A DNA stretch of 58,005 bases from Bacteroidales bacterium (GCA_017459075.1 JAFUDQ010000015.1:1-58005), one strand, 5' to 3'; counted from the first letter of the stretch, positions 43,133 through 53,572 are shown. Made by a program: numbers and translations. The notes: generated from the sequence alone by a model not told the origin.

Positions 43133-44283
43133 TGATGAAAGAGAGAATCTGTCATATCGTTTTGTTGCTTGCTGCCGTGCTTCTGACGGTGGCTTGTGGG
43201 AAAGATGCGCCTGAACGTAAAAAGGGAGACCAAATCTCTTTCAGCAAGCCATCCATTCAAACCAAGATGCTTGTAAACCAGGCTGTTTCCGGAACATCCT
43301 ATCCTTTCGCAGAGAATTTCACTGTTTATACGGGAAAATCAGCCTCTGAGTGGGCTGTAGACGGCATCGTTCCCGGAGATATGGACTATCTGATGAATGG
43401 AATTGACTGTGGATACGCCGGTTCCGGTGCCTCATGGGACCCCGCATCCGGCGCAAGTGGTACAGCATATTACTGGAGTGAACTTGGTGATAAGAATAAA
43501 CTCACTGCGCAGGCCTATTCACCTACCGGAGCGGAAGCGTCAGAGCATTATTTCAGTGGCGGAGGCCTTGCACATTCATGGACAAATGGCTTTACTTTGA
43601 CAAACTTCCAGTCACCGGAAATCGGCAGTCAGTTTGACCTGATGTTCTCTCCAAGGTCTTATAATTATGAGTCGTCCACCAAAGGCGGCCATGTAGACCT
43701 TACTTTCAGTCATGCCCTTTCACAGGTTTTATTCATGGTTGCCCTTCACGGCGATTTTGATACTCATACCAAGGTATATATCAAGGGATTGACTGTAAAG
43801 AATCTTTTCTGGAAGGGTACTTACGAGCAGGGCCTTAAAACTGCCCGCGAGGCTGTGGATGCCACTCCGTACAATACCGGATTTCCCAAATGGACTCATT
43901 CGGATACAGAGAAGGATTTTGCTGTTTACAGCAGCGTGACCGGTGTACAGCTTGAAAAATCCGTAGACCATGTTGGCACCAGCGGATGGTTCCTCCCAGA
44001 AAATGTGTTTTTGCCCTTGCCGCAGAACCTTACCCATGACAGGGTTGACCCTGCAGAAGATACTGAGGTAACACTTGGAATTGACTATGCCTTCGCTGCC
44101 GAGGACGGTACCATCATTGATGAGCACAGGGAGTTCCTCCTTAAGGACGTGACTGATAATCCCGTCTGGGAAATGGGTAAAAAATATGTGTATCGAATTT
44201 ACATCCAGCCTAACAGTGTATTGGTTTCAGTGAAGATTATAGGCTGGGATGCTGTTACAACTATTGATATTCCAGGTTCATGA
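43132..44283 (+). CDS. Fimbrillin-family lipoprotein 4 of the array
   Basis: This 383-residue protein starts with MMKERICHIVLLLAAVLLTVAC, Cys at about 22, and ISFSKPSIQTKM near the mature end. Marks are LTAQAYSPTGA, DLMFSPRSY, LTFSHALSQVLFMVAL, FLPLPQNLTHD and MGKKYVYRIYI. Its aromatic, calcium-free beta-sandwich style matches fimbrillins, with no additional domain. Start and stop codons overlap those of both neighbours. Confidence 0.8.
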   Translation: MMKERICHIVLLLAAVLLTVACGKDAPERKKGDQISFSKPSIQTKMLVNQAVSGTSYPFAENFTVYTGKSASEWAVDGIVPGDMDYLMNGIDCGYAGSGASWDPASGASGTAYYWSELGDKNKLTAQAYSPTGAEASEHYFSGGGLAHSWTNGFTLTNFQSPEIGSQFDLMFSPRSYNYESSTKGGHVDLTFSHALSQVLFMVALHGDFDTHTKVYIKGLTVKNLFWKGTYEQGLKTAREAVDATPYNTGFPKWTHSDTEKDFAVYSSVTGVQLEKSVDHVGTSGWFLPENVFLPLPQNLTHDRVDPAEDTEVTLGIDYAFAAEDGTIIDEHREFLLKDVTDNPVWEMGKKYVYRIYIQPNSVLVSVKIIGWDAVTTIDIPGS

Positions 44284-45536
44284 GAATTGTAAGACACATA
44301 TATGCATTTGTAGCAGCTATACTGCTCCTGACAGCCCTTTCTTGCAGTAAAGAAGGTGGCCGGGAACCTTCGCTGCCAAAAATGTCAGGTGATGAAGTCG
44401 TTTTTTATGTTGGTTCAGCAAACAGCCCTCAGAGCAAGGCTGCTGCCCGGCTTACAAGCGGCGACTCCCTTATGACATACGGCGGCGGTTTTGCCATTTA
44501 CGGAGCATATCACACGGCACCATCGTTCCCCGGAACGACGGAGAATAAGCCGCAATCGCTGTTTTACAATATCCCTGTAGAAAGGGACGATGAAGTTATT
44601 CCTCCGAGCGATGCCAGCGTTGACGCCCACCCTTGGCATACTGTCCCGACAATTTACTGGCCTTATGTGGGCAAGGTGTCTTTCTTTGCCTATGCACCTT
44701 ATAATGCCGACAGGGATTCCCTTGTGGTGACCACCCGTTATGACACAGCGGAATATCCCCAGCTGACATTTACTCCTAACCCTAAGGCGACAAAGCAAGT
44801 TGACTTGTTGACGGGAATTGCCCTGAACAAGACAGGTGCAGAAGGTGAGGCTGTTTACCGTGTAGGGAAAGGATATGTAGATATGGACCTTTACCACCAG
44901 CTTACATGGATAGACTTCAGGGCAAAGGCAAGTTACGAGGGTACGACCGAGCAGTTTAACTCCTGGCTAAATTCAAATTTCGGAAGTGGTACTTGCGTGG
45001 GCGTTTCAAGCATTACACTAACCGGTATACTTTCAAGTAATACAGGTACTTACGCAGACCCTTCAAGCGTAACAAGGGGTTTTACCTGGGAAAATCCGTC
45101 ATATGATGCTTCTAAATATAACGGCGAATACATACTCAGCGTTGAAGGCGGTGAACTTAAAAGCCCAAGTCATGCTCCGCTTGCATCAACGGAAAGTTTT
45201 AATGAAGGCTATACCGTTATCGTTGAAGGTGACGGGGATGGAAACAATACTGAAAACGGGCTTTTATACCTTCTCCCACAGACCTTGCCTTCTACAGCCC
45301 GCCTGAAGGTAGAGTACGGTATTTTTAAAACAGATTCAGGTGACCCTCTTATGCTGTATTCCGCGTCATTTAATATCGGAGACCTGCCTGACGGTAAGAA
45401 TATCTGGGGCCCGGGAAAGCATATAAGGTATCAGCTGACTCTTCCGCTTACGGAAATCAGCAAAGCTACCATTACCGCAAATGTAACTGATTGGGAAATC
45501 GGACACAATTATGACCATGGTACATATCTGGAATAG
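44280..45536 (+). CDS. Fimbrillin-family lipoprotein 5 of the array
   Basis: This 418-residue protein begins MRIVRHIYAFVAAILLLTALSC with Cys at 22 and SKEGG. Family marks are YGGGFAIYGAYH, IYWPYVGKVSFFAYAPYN, KQVDLLTGIALN, MDLYHQLTWIDFRAKA, LYLLPQTLPS and GPGKHIRYQLTLPL. It overlaps gene 4 by four bases and gene 6 by about 20. Confidence 0.8.
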   Translation: MRIVRHIYAFVAAILLLTALSCSKEGGREPSLPKMSGDEVVFYVGSANSPQSKAAARLTSGDSLMTYGGGFAIYGAYHTAPSFPGTTENKPQSLFYNIPVERDDEVIPPSDASVDAHPWHTVPTIYWPYVGKVSFFAYAPYNADRDSLVVTTRYDTAEYPQLTFTPNPKATKQVDLLTGIALNKTGAEGEAVYRVGKGYVDMDLYHQLTWIDFRAKASYEGTTEQFNSWLNSNFGSGTCVGVSSITLTGILSSNTGTYADPSSVTRGFTWENPSYDASKYNGEYILSVEGGELKSPSHAPLASTESFNEGYTVIVEGDGDGNNTENGLLYLLPQTLPSTARLKVEYGIFKTDSGDPLMLYSASFNIGDLPDGKNIWGPGKHIRYQLTLPLTEISKATITANVTDWEIGHNYDHGTYLE

Positions 45537-46656
45537 AAATATTTGGCATATCGCCTTGTCTGTTATCTTTGTCGCATCCTGCAGCAAGGCAGGTGAGCCT
45601 GTTGTCCCGTCGGAAGATGTGCAGTCAATGGTTTCAGTTTCTGCGGGAGGACCGGAAGACGGACCGGAAGTGAAGGCTCCGGTAATCGGAACAAAACCAT
45701 CTTCTTTTGGCATGATGCTGGTTGAAGCCGGTACGTATAACTCTTATCAGGATTTCACTTCCAATGTGGCCGTGACTGCCCGCGACAACGATATTGACAT
45801 TAACAATACTTTATGGAACTTCTGTTATACTGGTTCACGTACATGGTTTAAGGAATTTTTCTTTATTAACAAGAAGGACGGAAGCAATAACGATGTAAAC
45901 GTTGATGTATATGCTTATGCGCCCTTTAATGGCAATCTTACCCCTGCACTGTTGACAGCAATCCCGTATACATTTGACTCTCAGGATGATATAATGTGGG
46001 CAGACCAGAATCAGGCAGGCTTTACTTTCCCTGGTGACGGCTTGTCCGCAGCGGGTTATAAGAACCGTGATATCCATGTAAATGGCGAACATAAGTACGT
46101 GCAGTTTGATTTTAATCATATCCTCTCCCTTATCGCGCTCCAGTTCAAATTAAAGAATACAGAGCATCCTTATGACGATAATTCCGGAAGCAATGCTACA
46201 ACGTATCTTCTTACAGGAGTAAGATTTACGGCAAAGAACGGGACTGTTGTTAAAACCGGTACCATGAATGCCCTTACCGGGGCTTTTACAAAAGGAGAGG
46301 TTAATTCAGGTACATTCGTAAAAGAATGGAGGGGAAGGGAGAGCAATCCGCTATTGACTATTTCTTCAGGCACAGAATATTCCAGCCCGTTCTATATACT
46401 AGTTTGTCCGGATTCTTATATAGATCCAAGTCATCATTATACTGACGGAGATTTTACGATAGAGCTTGAACTCTATACACAGGAAAAAGGTTATCTGCCA
46501 TATTCGACAGTGACAATCAATGCCGCCGATTTGGGGGGCAACGGCCTGGAGAAAAACAAGAAGTACACTTTCAGTTTCACTTTTGACAATCATATCCATT
46601 TTGACGGTGCAAAAACCGAGGACTGGACAGATGAATATTTGGAGTATGGTATTTAA
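45511..46656 (+). CDS. Fimbrillin-family lipoprotein 6 of the array
   Basis: ATG 45511 (or 45517 two codons later) begins MTMVHIWNRNIWHIALSVIF, lipobox VASC at about residues 21-24. The 381-residue protein has VYAYAPFNGNLTP, DDIMWADQNQ, VQFDFNHILSLIALQFKL and KNKKYTFSFTFDNHI. It is more diverged from classical fimbrillins than its neighbours and begins with FGMMLVEAGTYN rather than a typical IWxY strand. Overlaps exist on both sides. Confidence 0.75.
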   Translation: MTMVHIWNRNIWHIALSVIFVASCSKAGEPVVPSEDVQSMVSVSAGGPEDGPEVKAPVIGTKPSSFGMMLVEAGTYNSYQDFTSNVAVTARDNDIDINNTLWNFCYTGSRTWFKEFFFINKKDGSNNDVNVDVYAYAPFNGNLTPALLTAIPYTFDSQDDIMWADQNQAGFTFPGDGLSAAGYKNRDIHVNGEHKYVQFDFNHILSLIALQFKLKNTEHPYDDNSGSNATTYLLTGVRFTAKNGTVVKTGTMNALTGAFTKGEVNSGTFVKEWRGRESNPLLTISSGTEYSSPFYILVCPDSYIDPSHHYTDGDFTIELELYTQEKGYLPYSTVTINAADLGGNGLEKNKKYTFSFTFDNHIHFDGAKTEDWTDEYLEYGI

Positions 46657-48055
46657 AGGGTTAATATACAGGTGTTTATCCTTTGCTGTTGTGGCAGCGC
46701 TTGCCTCTTGCAGCAAAGGAGGAGCTGATGTTCCGGGGTTCCCTGAAGACGGAGCCCCTAGGGAGGTCCTTATCCCGGCTTTTACCAAGGCTGCATCCAC
46801 CGTTGTACCGGAGTTTGACGTTAGTGATGCAACGTCGCTGAGAACTTTCCGTACCGTACTGTTAAATACAGACTATCCCTGGCGTAAATATGAAGCACAG
46901 GGCACGTATTGCAATATCTATCAGCATCCGGAAGCTTCAGACAGGGAAAGGTGGTACCATCCCATTCATTGCGATGACAGCGGAAACCCCCTTACAGATT
47001 CTTCCCCCGGAACAGGTATTACATCCTGGACCAAACCCAGCTCTACATACCTTGCAAACGGCTCAGTGCCGGAGTATACAAAAGATGCGTCCGGCGAGAC
47101 TTGGGGCAATTCCAAATATGGCCTTTGGGCCGCTTCACCGGAGGCATACCGTCTTGTGATGGTTTCACCTGCCAGGAAGCTTACCCGTTATTTGCTCAGG
47201 GACTCAGAAGGAAATCCCCTTGAGGATGCAGAGATAAACTACCGTTACGGCATTCATCAGCTGAGAAAGAATGACGAAGTCCTTATTTCACCATGCACCC
47301 CTGTCAGTTTGCGCGGAACCTATCTGGCGCATTTCAATAAGGGCTACCAGTATGTTTACAAGCCTGATTTTGATAATTCTGATTCGGCGGACGATGATGA
47401 CCTTACGCTGCTTGACCATCGCAGCCAGCTTTCCGTCAAAACCTATGTAGACGAGGCCCTGGACCATGTGCACATAAACAAGATTGTCCTGTCCAATACC
47501 ATTACTGAAGGAATATACCTGCCCATTGATGAAGTAACCGGAAACCCCCGCTGGATTTATGACTGGGACGGAACTGCACATATCTTTGAGAATACCGGCA
47601 TGCTGACCGTGGATGAGTATGGCGATGACAGCAATTATGCTCTTAAATCAGATGTGGTGCTGCATTACAAGAATGATTCTGGTCAAGTTAATGACCCTAT
47701 TGACGTCTTTAGTAATTATTACCTTCTTTCCCAGAATTATTCAGAACTTAATGCCAAGGGACTTGCCGTACATCCGGTGCCAAAACTGAATGTATTCCTT
47801 CTCAGTGACCTTGAAGAAGAAACTTCGGTAGAGATTCCACTTTCCTGGAATTTCCAGCCGCAGCATCATTACCACCTTACCCTTCGTATTTCCACCTGGT
47901 ATCTTTATGTATATGTCAAAGGTTCCAACTGGGATGATGAGGCTGAAGAAGACTTCGCTTTTGGCATGCGGCCGGATATTATTATCCGTCTTGACAATCC
48001 TTTGATTTCAGGTGCAAATTGGGATGACGGAGGAAGCCATGACGGAACAATTTAG
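46646..48055 (+). CDS. Fimbrillin-like lipoprotein 7 of the array
   Basis: ATG 46646 overlaps the preceding stop by 11 bases and begins MVFKGLIYRCLSFAVVAALASC, lipobox Cys at 22; a longer upstream frame would read through gene 6. The 469-residue protein has a FRTVLLNTDYPWR segment, YGLWAASPEAYRLVMVSPA, NKIVLSNTITEGIYLP and a C-terminus NPLISGANWDDGGSHDGTI. That acidic-tryptophan tail resembles the tails of the DUF5119 lipoproteins in loci A and B, so it may be an anchor or minor subunit rather than shaft. Confidence 0.7.
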   Translation: MVFKGLIYRCLSFAVVAALASCSKGGADVPGFPEDGAPREVLIPAFTKAASTVVPEFDVSDATSLRTFRTVLLNTDYPWRKYEAQGTYCNIYQHPEASDRERWYHPIHCDDSGNPLTDSSPGTGITSWTKPSSTYLANGSVPEYTKDASGETWGNSKYGLWAASPEAYRLVMVSPARKLTRYLLRDSEGNPLEDAEINYRYGIHQLRKNDEVLISPCTPVSLRGTYLAHFNKGYQYVYKPDFDNSDSADDDDLTLLDHRSQLSVKTYVDEALDHVHINKIVLSNTITEGIYLPIDEVTGNPRWIYDWDGTAHIFENTGMLTVDEYGDDSNYALKSDVVLHYKNDSGQVNDPIDVFSNYYLLSQNYSELNAKGLAVHPVPKLNVFLLSDLEEETSVEIPLSWNFQPQHHYHLTLRISTWYLYVYVKGSNWDDEAEEDFAFGMRPDIIIRLDNPLISGANWDDGGSHDGTI

Positions 48056-48074
48056 ACCAGGAGGTCCTTGCAAG

Positions 48075-50702
48075 ATGAAGAGAATATCAACATATATTTT
48101 AGTTTTGTGCGCCATGGCAGTTCTGCTGTTAGGGTGCGCAAAGGAGCAACCTGTAAACATCGTCCAGGAAGATGAGGAAGGTAGTTTTAAGGAACTGCCG
48201 CTTAATTTGTGCATTGGTGGGTTGGAACAGGGAAACATTGCGACAAAACTTTCTGCCACCCCGGAGGATGAACCAAACAGTCAAGTGACCATTGAAAACG
48301 TATGGGTGGTACAGTTCTCCGGCACCACGGATGGCTCCGTCATGGCCAGAACCCCTTATTATATCGGTGATTATAAAAATGACGGCACCTCTACCGTAAA
48401 ATTGAATACAGACGTAGGAGGGGAGAGCCTGATTTTATTTTTGGCAAATACCTTCGACCCAAGCCTGATTCTTGGAACTAATGGCAAGACAACTCTTGCT
48501 GAATTCAAGAAAAAGTACATTCCTATTACAAGTGAGGCTTCTTTGTTCGGAATCAGTGACGGGAAATATTACCAGCGCCTTAACGGAACTACCACTGCTA
48601 CAATCACAACTTCTACTACAGAAGTCGGTACTGTGGGAGAGCCTGTTCACCTTTACAGGAATATGGCAAGGCTGGATATTAATGTAAAGTCTTCAAATGC
48701 GGCTATCGTAATCAATTCCGTTCAGCTTTGCAGTGTGCCGGAATATGATTACTTATATGTAAACAGGTCTTTGTCTGCTCCTTTCCCTACATTAGTTCAA
48801 TCTACAATTAGTTATGAATCGGTTGCTTACACCTCTGGAGCAGATGCCGGCGATAAAGGGAAACAGTTCCGTTTTTATGTTCCGGCAAATCTGAGGGGCA
48901 CCGGAACGGCCACAACACCGGGACTTAAAGGAAATCAGGCTCCAATGGGCGCAACCTATGTAAGAATAGATGCAACTTATACCAACTCCTCATTAGGAGA
49001 TAAGGAGGAACAGGTGCGATACTACTTCCATCTTGGAGGTGATTTCGGGGGTGAATCCGGTGCTGTTGATTACAACATAGAACCGAATCATCTTTATACA
49101 TATAATCTGAATATTACACAGGTGGGAACTCCTGCAACAGATTCACGCGTGGAATATTTCACTGATGTGGATTTTACGGCTTCCTCTTACGAGAGAGCGA
49201 ATTGCTACATGCTTCATGTTCCTGCGGATGACTCAAAGAGCGTAGATTTTACCTTCCCTGTAGACAAGGTGAACCTTTTCTGGGATGATGCAACTTACAG
49301 TACAAAACTGGATAACCCGTCAGAAAAGATTTTCGTAAGGGAGTATAATGAAAATAATTATACTGCGGCACACATGGTTATTGGTGATGATACTCCCTGG
49401 GTTGCCGAACTGCTTTGGTCAGACTTTGACCCTACCGGGGGTAGAATCGAGATTCTGAATATCAACAACCTGGATGAAGATGGTAATGCCGGCAGTACCC
49501 CCGGAGCCGGAAAAGGAACCAATGCTTCAGGAACCGGAAAATTCAAGGTCCGTGTTAAAGGCGGCGTCAGCGGCAATGCTGTTATAGGAGTAAGGAAAAA
49601 ACTTCATTGGTCAAAGGCTGGTGATAGCGGAGACATTCAGTGCTATGTTTGGAGCTGGCATCTGTGGATAACGGATTATAATCCTGACCAGAATACCGGA
49701 GGATTCGAGTCCGGAAAGTATATTTATAAGGTCCCCGGAGGCAAGGTTTTCCGTATATCAGATGCCGGAAACGCTATTATGGACAGGTCCCTTGGTTCTA
49801 CTTACAACCCTGTACTGCCGGAATTCAGAAGCGTCTTGGTTGACGCCGAGGCAAAAAGGGACGCTCGCCTTGGCCTATTCTATGAATTCGGCCGCAAAGA
49901 CCCGTTCCCCAATGACAGGAACATTTACATAAAGGGCAGCGGAACTCCCACAAATGGCTTTACTGACATTACCAATGGTACTGATGCCGAGAATATCCTT
50001 GCTACAGACAATAAAATCAGTAAGGTGAAGTTGTCTTTGTTGCAAAGAGACCGTCATGCTTTCCTGTATACGGTAAATACAATTCTGAATGTTCCATTCT
50101 CTATCAACCACCCGTTGACGTATATCTACGAAGCCACGTTTTGGAATATGGGAGCTGCCTCCGGAGAACAAGGCCTTACTCAGAATGTGTACGACAGGTT
50201 TAATCCTATAAGTATTGACGCCACTATCCTGTGGCAAGACCCCAAGGCTAAGGACCGCACTACTGCCAATTCTTTGGGAATAAAGAAATCTGTGTTTGAT
50301 CCTTGTCCCGGTGGATGGCGTCTTCCGGAAGCTGGTGAAATAAGTGCAGTTATGGGCGGATGGACAATGTCTCAGCATGTGAGTCCGGCCAATTATATAA
50401 GTCCTATGGAAGTGACATATTCATACGGAAAATATCTTTGGCCCCAGCCTATGCCTTCTTCCCCTGTCGGCTCTGATTTTGACAACGCCTCGTTATTCGT
50501 GTTTGAGGGATACCTGTCTTTTGACAACCTGTCAATCCAGGGTTATTATCATATGGATAACAGGCAGGCTCACGTCTGGTCTTCCACTCCTTCTGCAACG
50601 CAGAAGACAAGGGCATGGGCATTCAATATGATTGGAGACGAGATATCCGGGGCAGAGCACTTCCGCTCCCAAGGCTATGTAATACGCTGTATCAAGCAAT
50701 AA
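48075..50702 (+). CDS. Large tip-adhesin-like lipoprotein 8 (DUF4906-like, FISUMP-type C-terminus)
   Basis: ATG 48075 follows a good ribosome site (GGAGGT, nine bases before) and begins MKRISTYILVLCAMAVLLLGC, Cys at 21. The 875-residue protein has an N-terminal fimbrillin-like region with VWVVQFSG and LYRNMARLDINVKSSNAAI, a central DUF4906-like region with WVAELLWSDFDPTGG and YVWSWHLWITDYNPD, and a C-terminal FISUMP-like domain with GLFYEFGRKDPFP, VFDPCPGGWRLPEAGEI, VWSSTPS and YVIRCIKQ. The layout suits an exposed adhesin at a fimbrial tip; ligand is unknown. It is a sister of the next gene. Confidence 0.75.
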   Translation: MKRISTYILVLCAMAVLLLGCAKEQPVNIVQEDEEGSFKELPLNLCIGGLEQGNIATKLSATPEDEPNSQVTIENVWVVQFSGTTDGSVMARTPYYIGDYKNDGTSTVKLNTDVGGESLILFLANTFDPSLILGTNGKTTLAEFKKKYIPITSEASLFGISDGKYYQRLNGTTTATITTSTTEVGTVGEPVHLYRNMARLDINVKSSNAAIVINSVQLCSVPEYDYLYVNRSLSAPFPTLVQSTISYESVAYTSGADAGDKGKQFRFYVPANLRGTGTATTPGLKGNQAPMGATYVRIDATYTNSSLGDKEEQVRYYFHLGGDFGGESGAVDYNIEPNHLYTYNLNITQVGTPATDSRVEYFTDVDFTASSYERANCYMLHVPADDSKSVDFTFPVDKVNLFWDDATYSTKLDNPSEKIFVREYNENNYTAAHMVIGDDTPWVAELLWSDFDPTGGRIEILNINNLDEDGNAGSTPGAGKGTNASGTGKFKVRVKGGVSGNAVIGVRKKLHWSKAGDSGDIQCYVWSWHLWITDYNPDQNTGGFESGKYIYKVPGGKVFRISDAGNAIMDRSLGSTYNPVLPEFRSVLVDAEAKRDARLGLFYEFGRKDPFPNDRNIYIKGSGTPTNGFTDITNGTDAENILATDNKISKVKLSLLQRDRHAFLYTVNTILNVPFSINHPLTYIYEATFWNMGAASGEQGLTQNVYDRFNPISIDATILWQDPKAKDRTTANSLGIKKSVFDPCPGGWRLPEAGEISAVMGGWTMSQHVSPANYISPMEVTYSYGKYLWPQPMPSSPVGSDFDNASLFVFEGYLSFDNLSIQGYYHMDNRQAHVWSSTPSATQKTRAWAFNMIGDEISGAEHFRSQGYVIRCIKQ

Positions 50703-50705
50703 GCA

Positions 50706-53525
50706 ATGAGAAAGATATTTATCATATTATCATGTATTTGGACGGTCTTCTCCTGTATGAAGGAAGAGCGGCTGGTTCTTACTTCCGATGGCTTTGAAGA
50801 AAGGGAACTGGTGCCGCTGCACCTTAAACTTGCTGTAGAAGACTATGTTGATGTTGTTGACGGCATTGTTTCAGCGGAGACTAAGGCCGCGGGTACTTTC
50901 GCGTATGATACGGTTACAGCCAATGACCGTACAATATATAATCTCTGGGTCTTGGAGTTCGAGCAGGAAGGCGACCAGTTCGTCCTCAATGCCCAGCCTA
51001 CATATGTGGCTGATTACCCCGGTGTACTGGCAAGGAATGAAACCGTAGGTGTCCCTGCTTCACGCCGCTACTGTACACTACTTTTCATGGCAAATACCGG
51101 ACTCCCGGAAATGACATTTTCTCCCGGAACCACTTTGGAACAGTTTAAGGAGGCGCGTTTCGCTGAGATTGACCATCAGTCAGACCTTTTCGGCTGGGAT
51201 GAACATGCAGGTCTTTATGCCCCTCGTTTTAACGGAACTTATGAGACTTACGTGAACACTTCCGTGCATTCAATACCGGGAACGGCAGATAAAGAAGACC
51301 GTGATACATGGATCCCCCTGCGCCGGGCAATGGCAAGAATCGACATTAATCTTGTAAATGCCAGCTTGCAGAGTACGGCAGTGCCTGTAGACCAGCGCAT
51401 TACAATTACCCACGCGCGAATAAACAATGTGCAGAACAAGAGTTTCTATTATACCAATTATGCTGATTATGAGACCAGTACAACACTGAACCGGCCTATG
51501 ACGGCTGCTCCTTTGGATGCAACCGTGTATGGTTATGACTGGGACCTTAATACCAGCAACCTGACTCATTGGAGCAGCAGGATGATATCTTACAGTAACT
51601 GGTATAAGAACGGAGAACCGTACACTATTGGTTCAAAGACCTTCCCGGAGGCTTTTGCCGATGGTGCTGCACCGACTGAGGCTTCTGCGCGCTTCTTCCT
51701 GCCCGGAAACCTCCGCCCTGAGAATGTGCTTGAAGCGACATCCGTTACCCTTACCGGTTATTATGAGAAAGACGGAAACCGATTTGAGGTTTCTTACGAT
51801 ATTCCTATTCGTGAAAGTATAGGCGGCGGAAAATTTATTTATGCTGTTCGTCCTAATCACAAGTATACTTTTAATGTGACTATCAACCGTTTGGGAGATA
51901 CCGATGTGGACGAGTACGCCGACAACGGAATCGTAGATTTCACAAACAAGGAACTGGCAAACTGTTATATCCTCAATCCTTCAAATATAGAAGATGTCAA
52001 TAAGGTATTCATATTTCCTGTTACAAAAGTCAATAAGTATTGGGGAGATCCAAAATACGCTGGAAATCAGAGGGTTATTACCTCCAATTATCCTGCAGGT
52101 GCCAAAACCGGAAGTGAGGTCGCTATTGGGGAGAACGATGTATGGCAGGCCTTTATACTTTGGTCTGACTTTGATATCCGCGACAAGGTCTCTATAGTGG
52201 ATCTGCATCATCTTAATGCAGATGGAACTTCCGGAGGAAGTGAGCCGGGTATAGGTGTTGGGGCAGATGCTTTCTCGACGGGTTGTTTTGCCGTTAAAGT
52301 GAGGGGTAATACAAAAGGTAATGTTGTAGTTGCCGTTAAAAGAAAAATAGGAAACGTATCCGGTTCAAAAGATTTTATTTTATGGAGTTGGCATCTATGG
52401 ATAACAGATTATAATCCGGATGCGGAGGTTAATATTTCTCCAGATAAGTACCTGTACCAAGTTAATGGTGGAAATGTATTCCGTGTGAATAATTACCAGT
52501 TTAATACCGGAAAATATAGGAAATCTTATTTGATGGACAGGGTGTTGGGGTGTATCTACGATCCAAGGGATTTGAGTACTGAATACAGGGGAGCAACATA
52601 TCTGGAGGATTTAAGCCCTATTTCAGAATCTGGAATGAGAAGTGGCGTGGGCTTCCGGTATCATTTCGGGAGGAAAGACCCTATCCCGCATGAGTTTGTA
52701 AAAGAGATTTATTACTACTACCAGGATTTAGGGGGCGGAAAATTTGGCCCTAATTATGAAAATCCTGTAAAAGTGACAGGCAGTATCAAAAACCAGACAA
52801 GTAACTGGCTTCAGATATTCAGAGGTTTCTCTCGTCTATGGGGTAATTATAATATGCTTCAAAACACGCTGTATTCCATAGAGGGAGTTGATAATAGCAA
52901 TCAAGGACAGTTCAGTATGGTGAATTCGGTTATCATGTATCCGCTTATGCATTGGGGTGGTGACGGCTTCAATAATTGGACTACGAATGATGTATATGAT
53001 CCTAGTGTTAATGATGAGAATATTATGTGGCAGGACCCTTATTTCTACCAAAGGGAGGATGATGATGCTACAAATAACCTTGGATATAAGAAATCGATAT
53101 TTGATCCTTGCCCTCCGGGGTGGACCATTCCTTCTATAGAAAAGGTTAACAATACAGTCCATTATTATTTGGAGGGTATAGATGAAGGCGTATTGAATTT
53201 GTATAAATATTGGAAGCCTGAAACTATTGACGGCCAACTTCGTGGCGTACTTTATTGGCCTGATGGACGAGAAATTCCGAATGCGGAGATTACAACCAAT
53301 AAAATTAGGACAGCGGTTTTTATCCCCCGAATTGGTATGGTTAAGATTCATTTAATCCACGGTACTGAAAATTCAATCAGAGAATATCTTGGTAATCCTG
53401 GTGGCGGTGGCAGTCGATTGCACGGATATTTGGTAGAATTGTCCGGTAGTCAGGTGCGTCTTTTAAATGATAAGCGAGGAAATGCCTATCAGGTCCGCTG
53501 CGTCAAGAATGTGCGGCCGGAGTAA
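50706..53525 (+). CDS. Large tip-adhesin-like lipoprotein 9 (DUF4906-like, FISUMP-type C-terminus)
   Basis: ATG 50706 lies three bases after the previous stop and begins MRKIFIILSCIWTVFSC with Cys at 17. The 939-residue protein mirrors gene 8: LWVLEFEQEG, RRAMARIDINLVNAS, DVWQAFILWSDFDIR, LWSWHLWITDYNPD, GFRYHFGRKDPIPHE, IFDPCPPGWTIPS and a terminal VRCVKN. The 3' half is markedly more AT-rich than the 5' half, which may mark a swapped receptor-binding module. It ends the array; aspA follows after its own promoter. Confidence 0.75.
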   Translation: MRKIFIILSCIWTVFSCMKEERLVLTSDGFEERELVPLHLKLAVEDYVDVVDGIVSAETKAAGTFAYDTVTANDRTIYNLWVLEFEQEGDQFVLNAQPTYVADYPGVLARNETVGVPASRRYCTLLFMANTGLPEMTFSPGTTLEQFKEARFAEIDHQSDLFGWDEHAGLYAPRFNGTYETYVNTSVHSIPGTADKEDRDTWIPLRRAMARIDINLVNASLQSTAVPVDQRITITHARINNVQNKSFYYTNYADYETSTTLNRPMTAAPLDATVYGYDWDLNTSNLTHWSSRMISYSNWYKNGEPYTIGSKTFPEAFADGAAPTEASARFFLPGNLRPENVLEATSVTLTGYYEKDGNRFEVSYDIPIRESIGGGKFIYAVRPNHKYTFNVTINRLGDTDVDEYADNGIVDFTNKELANCYILNPSNIEDVNKVFIFPVTKVNKYWGDPKYAGNQRVITSNYPAGAKTGSEVAIGENDVWQAFILWSDFDIRDKVSIVDLHHLNADGTSGGSEPGIGVGADAFSTGCFAVKVRGNTKGNVVVAVKRKIGNVSGSKDFILWSWHLWITDYNPDAEVNISPDKYLYQVNGGNVFRVNNYQFNTGKYRKSYLMDRVLGCIYDPRDLSTEYRGATYLEDLSPISESGMRSGVGFRYHFGRKDPIPHEFVKEIYYYYQDLGGGKFGPNYENPVKVTGSIKNQTSNWLQIFRGFSRLWGNYNMLQNTLYSIEGVDNSNQGQFSMVNSVIMYPLMHWGGDGFNNWTTNDVYDPSVNDENIMWQDPYFYQREDDDATNNLGYKKSIFDPCPPGWTIPSIEKVNNTVHYYLEGIDEGVLNLYKYWKPETIDGQLRGVLYWPDGREIPNAEITTNKIRTAVFIPRIGMVKIHLIHGTENSIREYLGNPGGGGSRLHGYLVELSGSQVRLLNDKRGNAYQVRCVKNVRPE

Positions 53526-53572
53526 AAAACGGGATTAACTGTCAAATTTTCGGTTATTTAAAAAATAATCAA

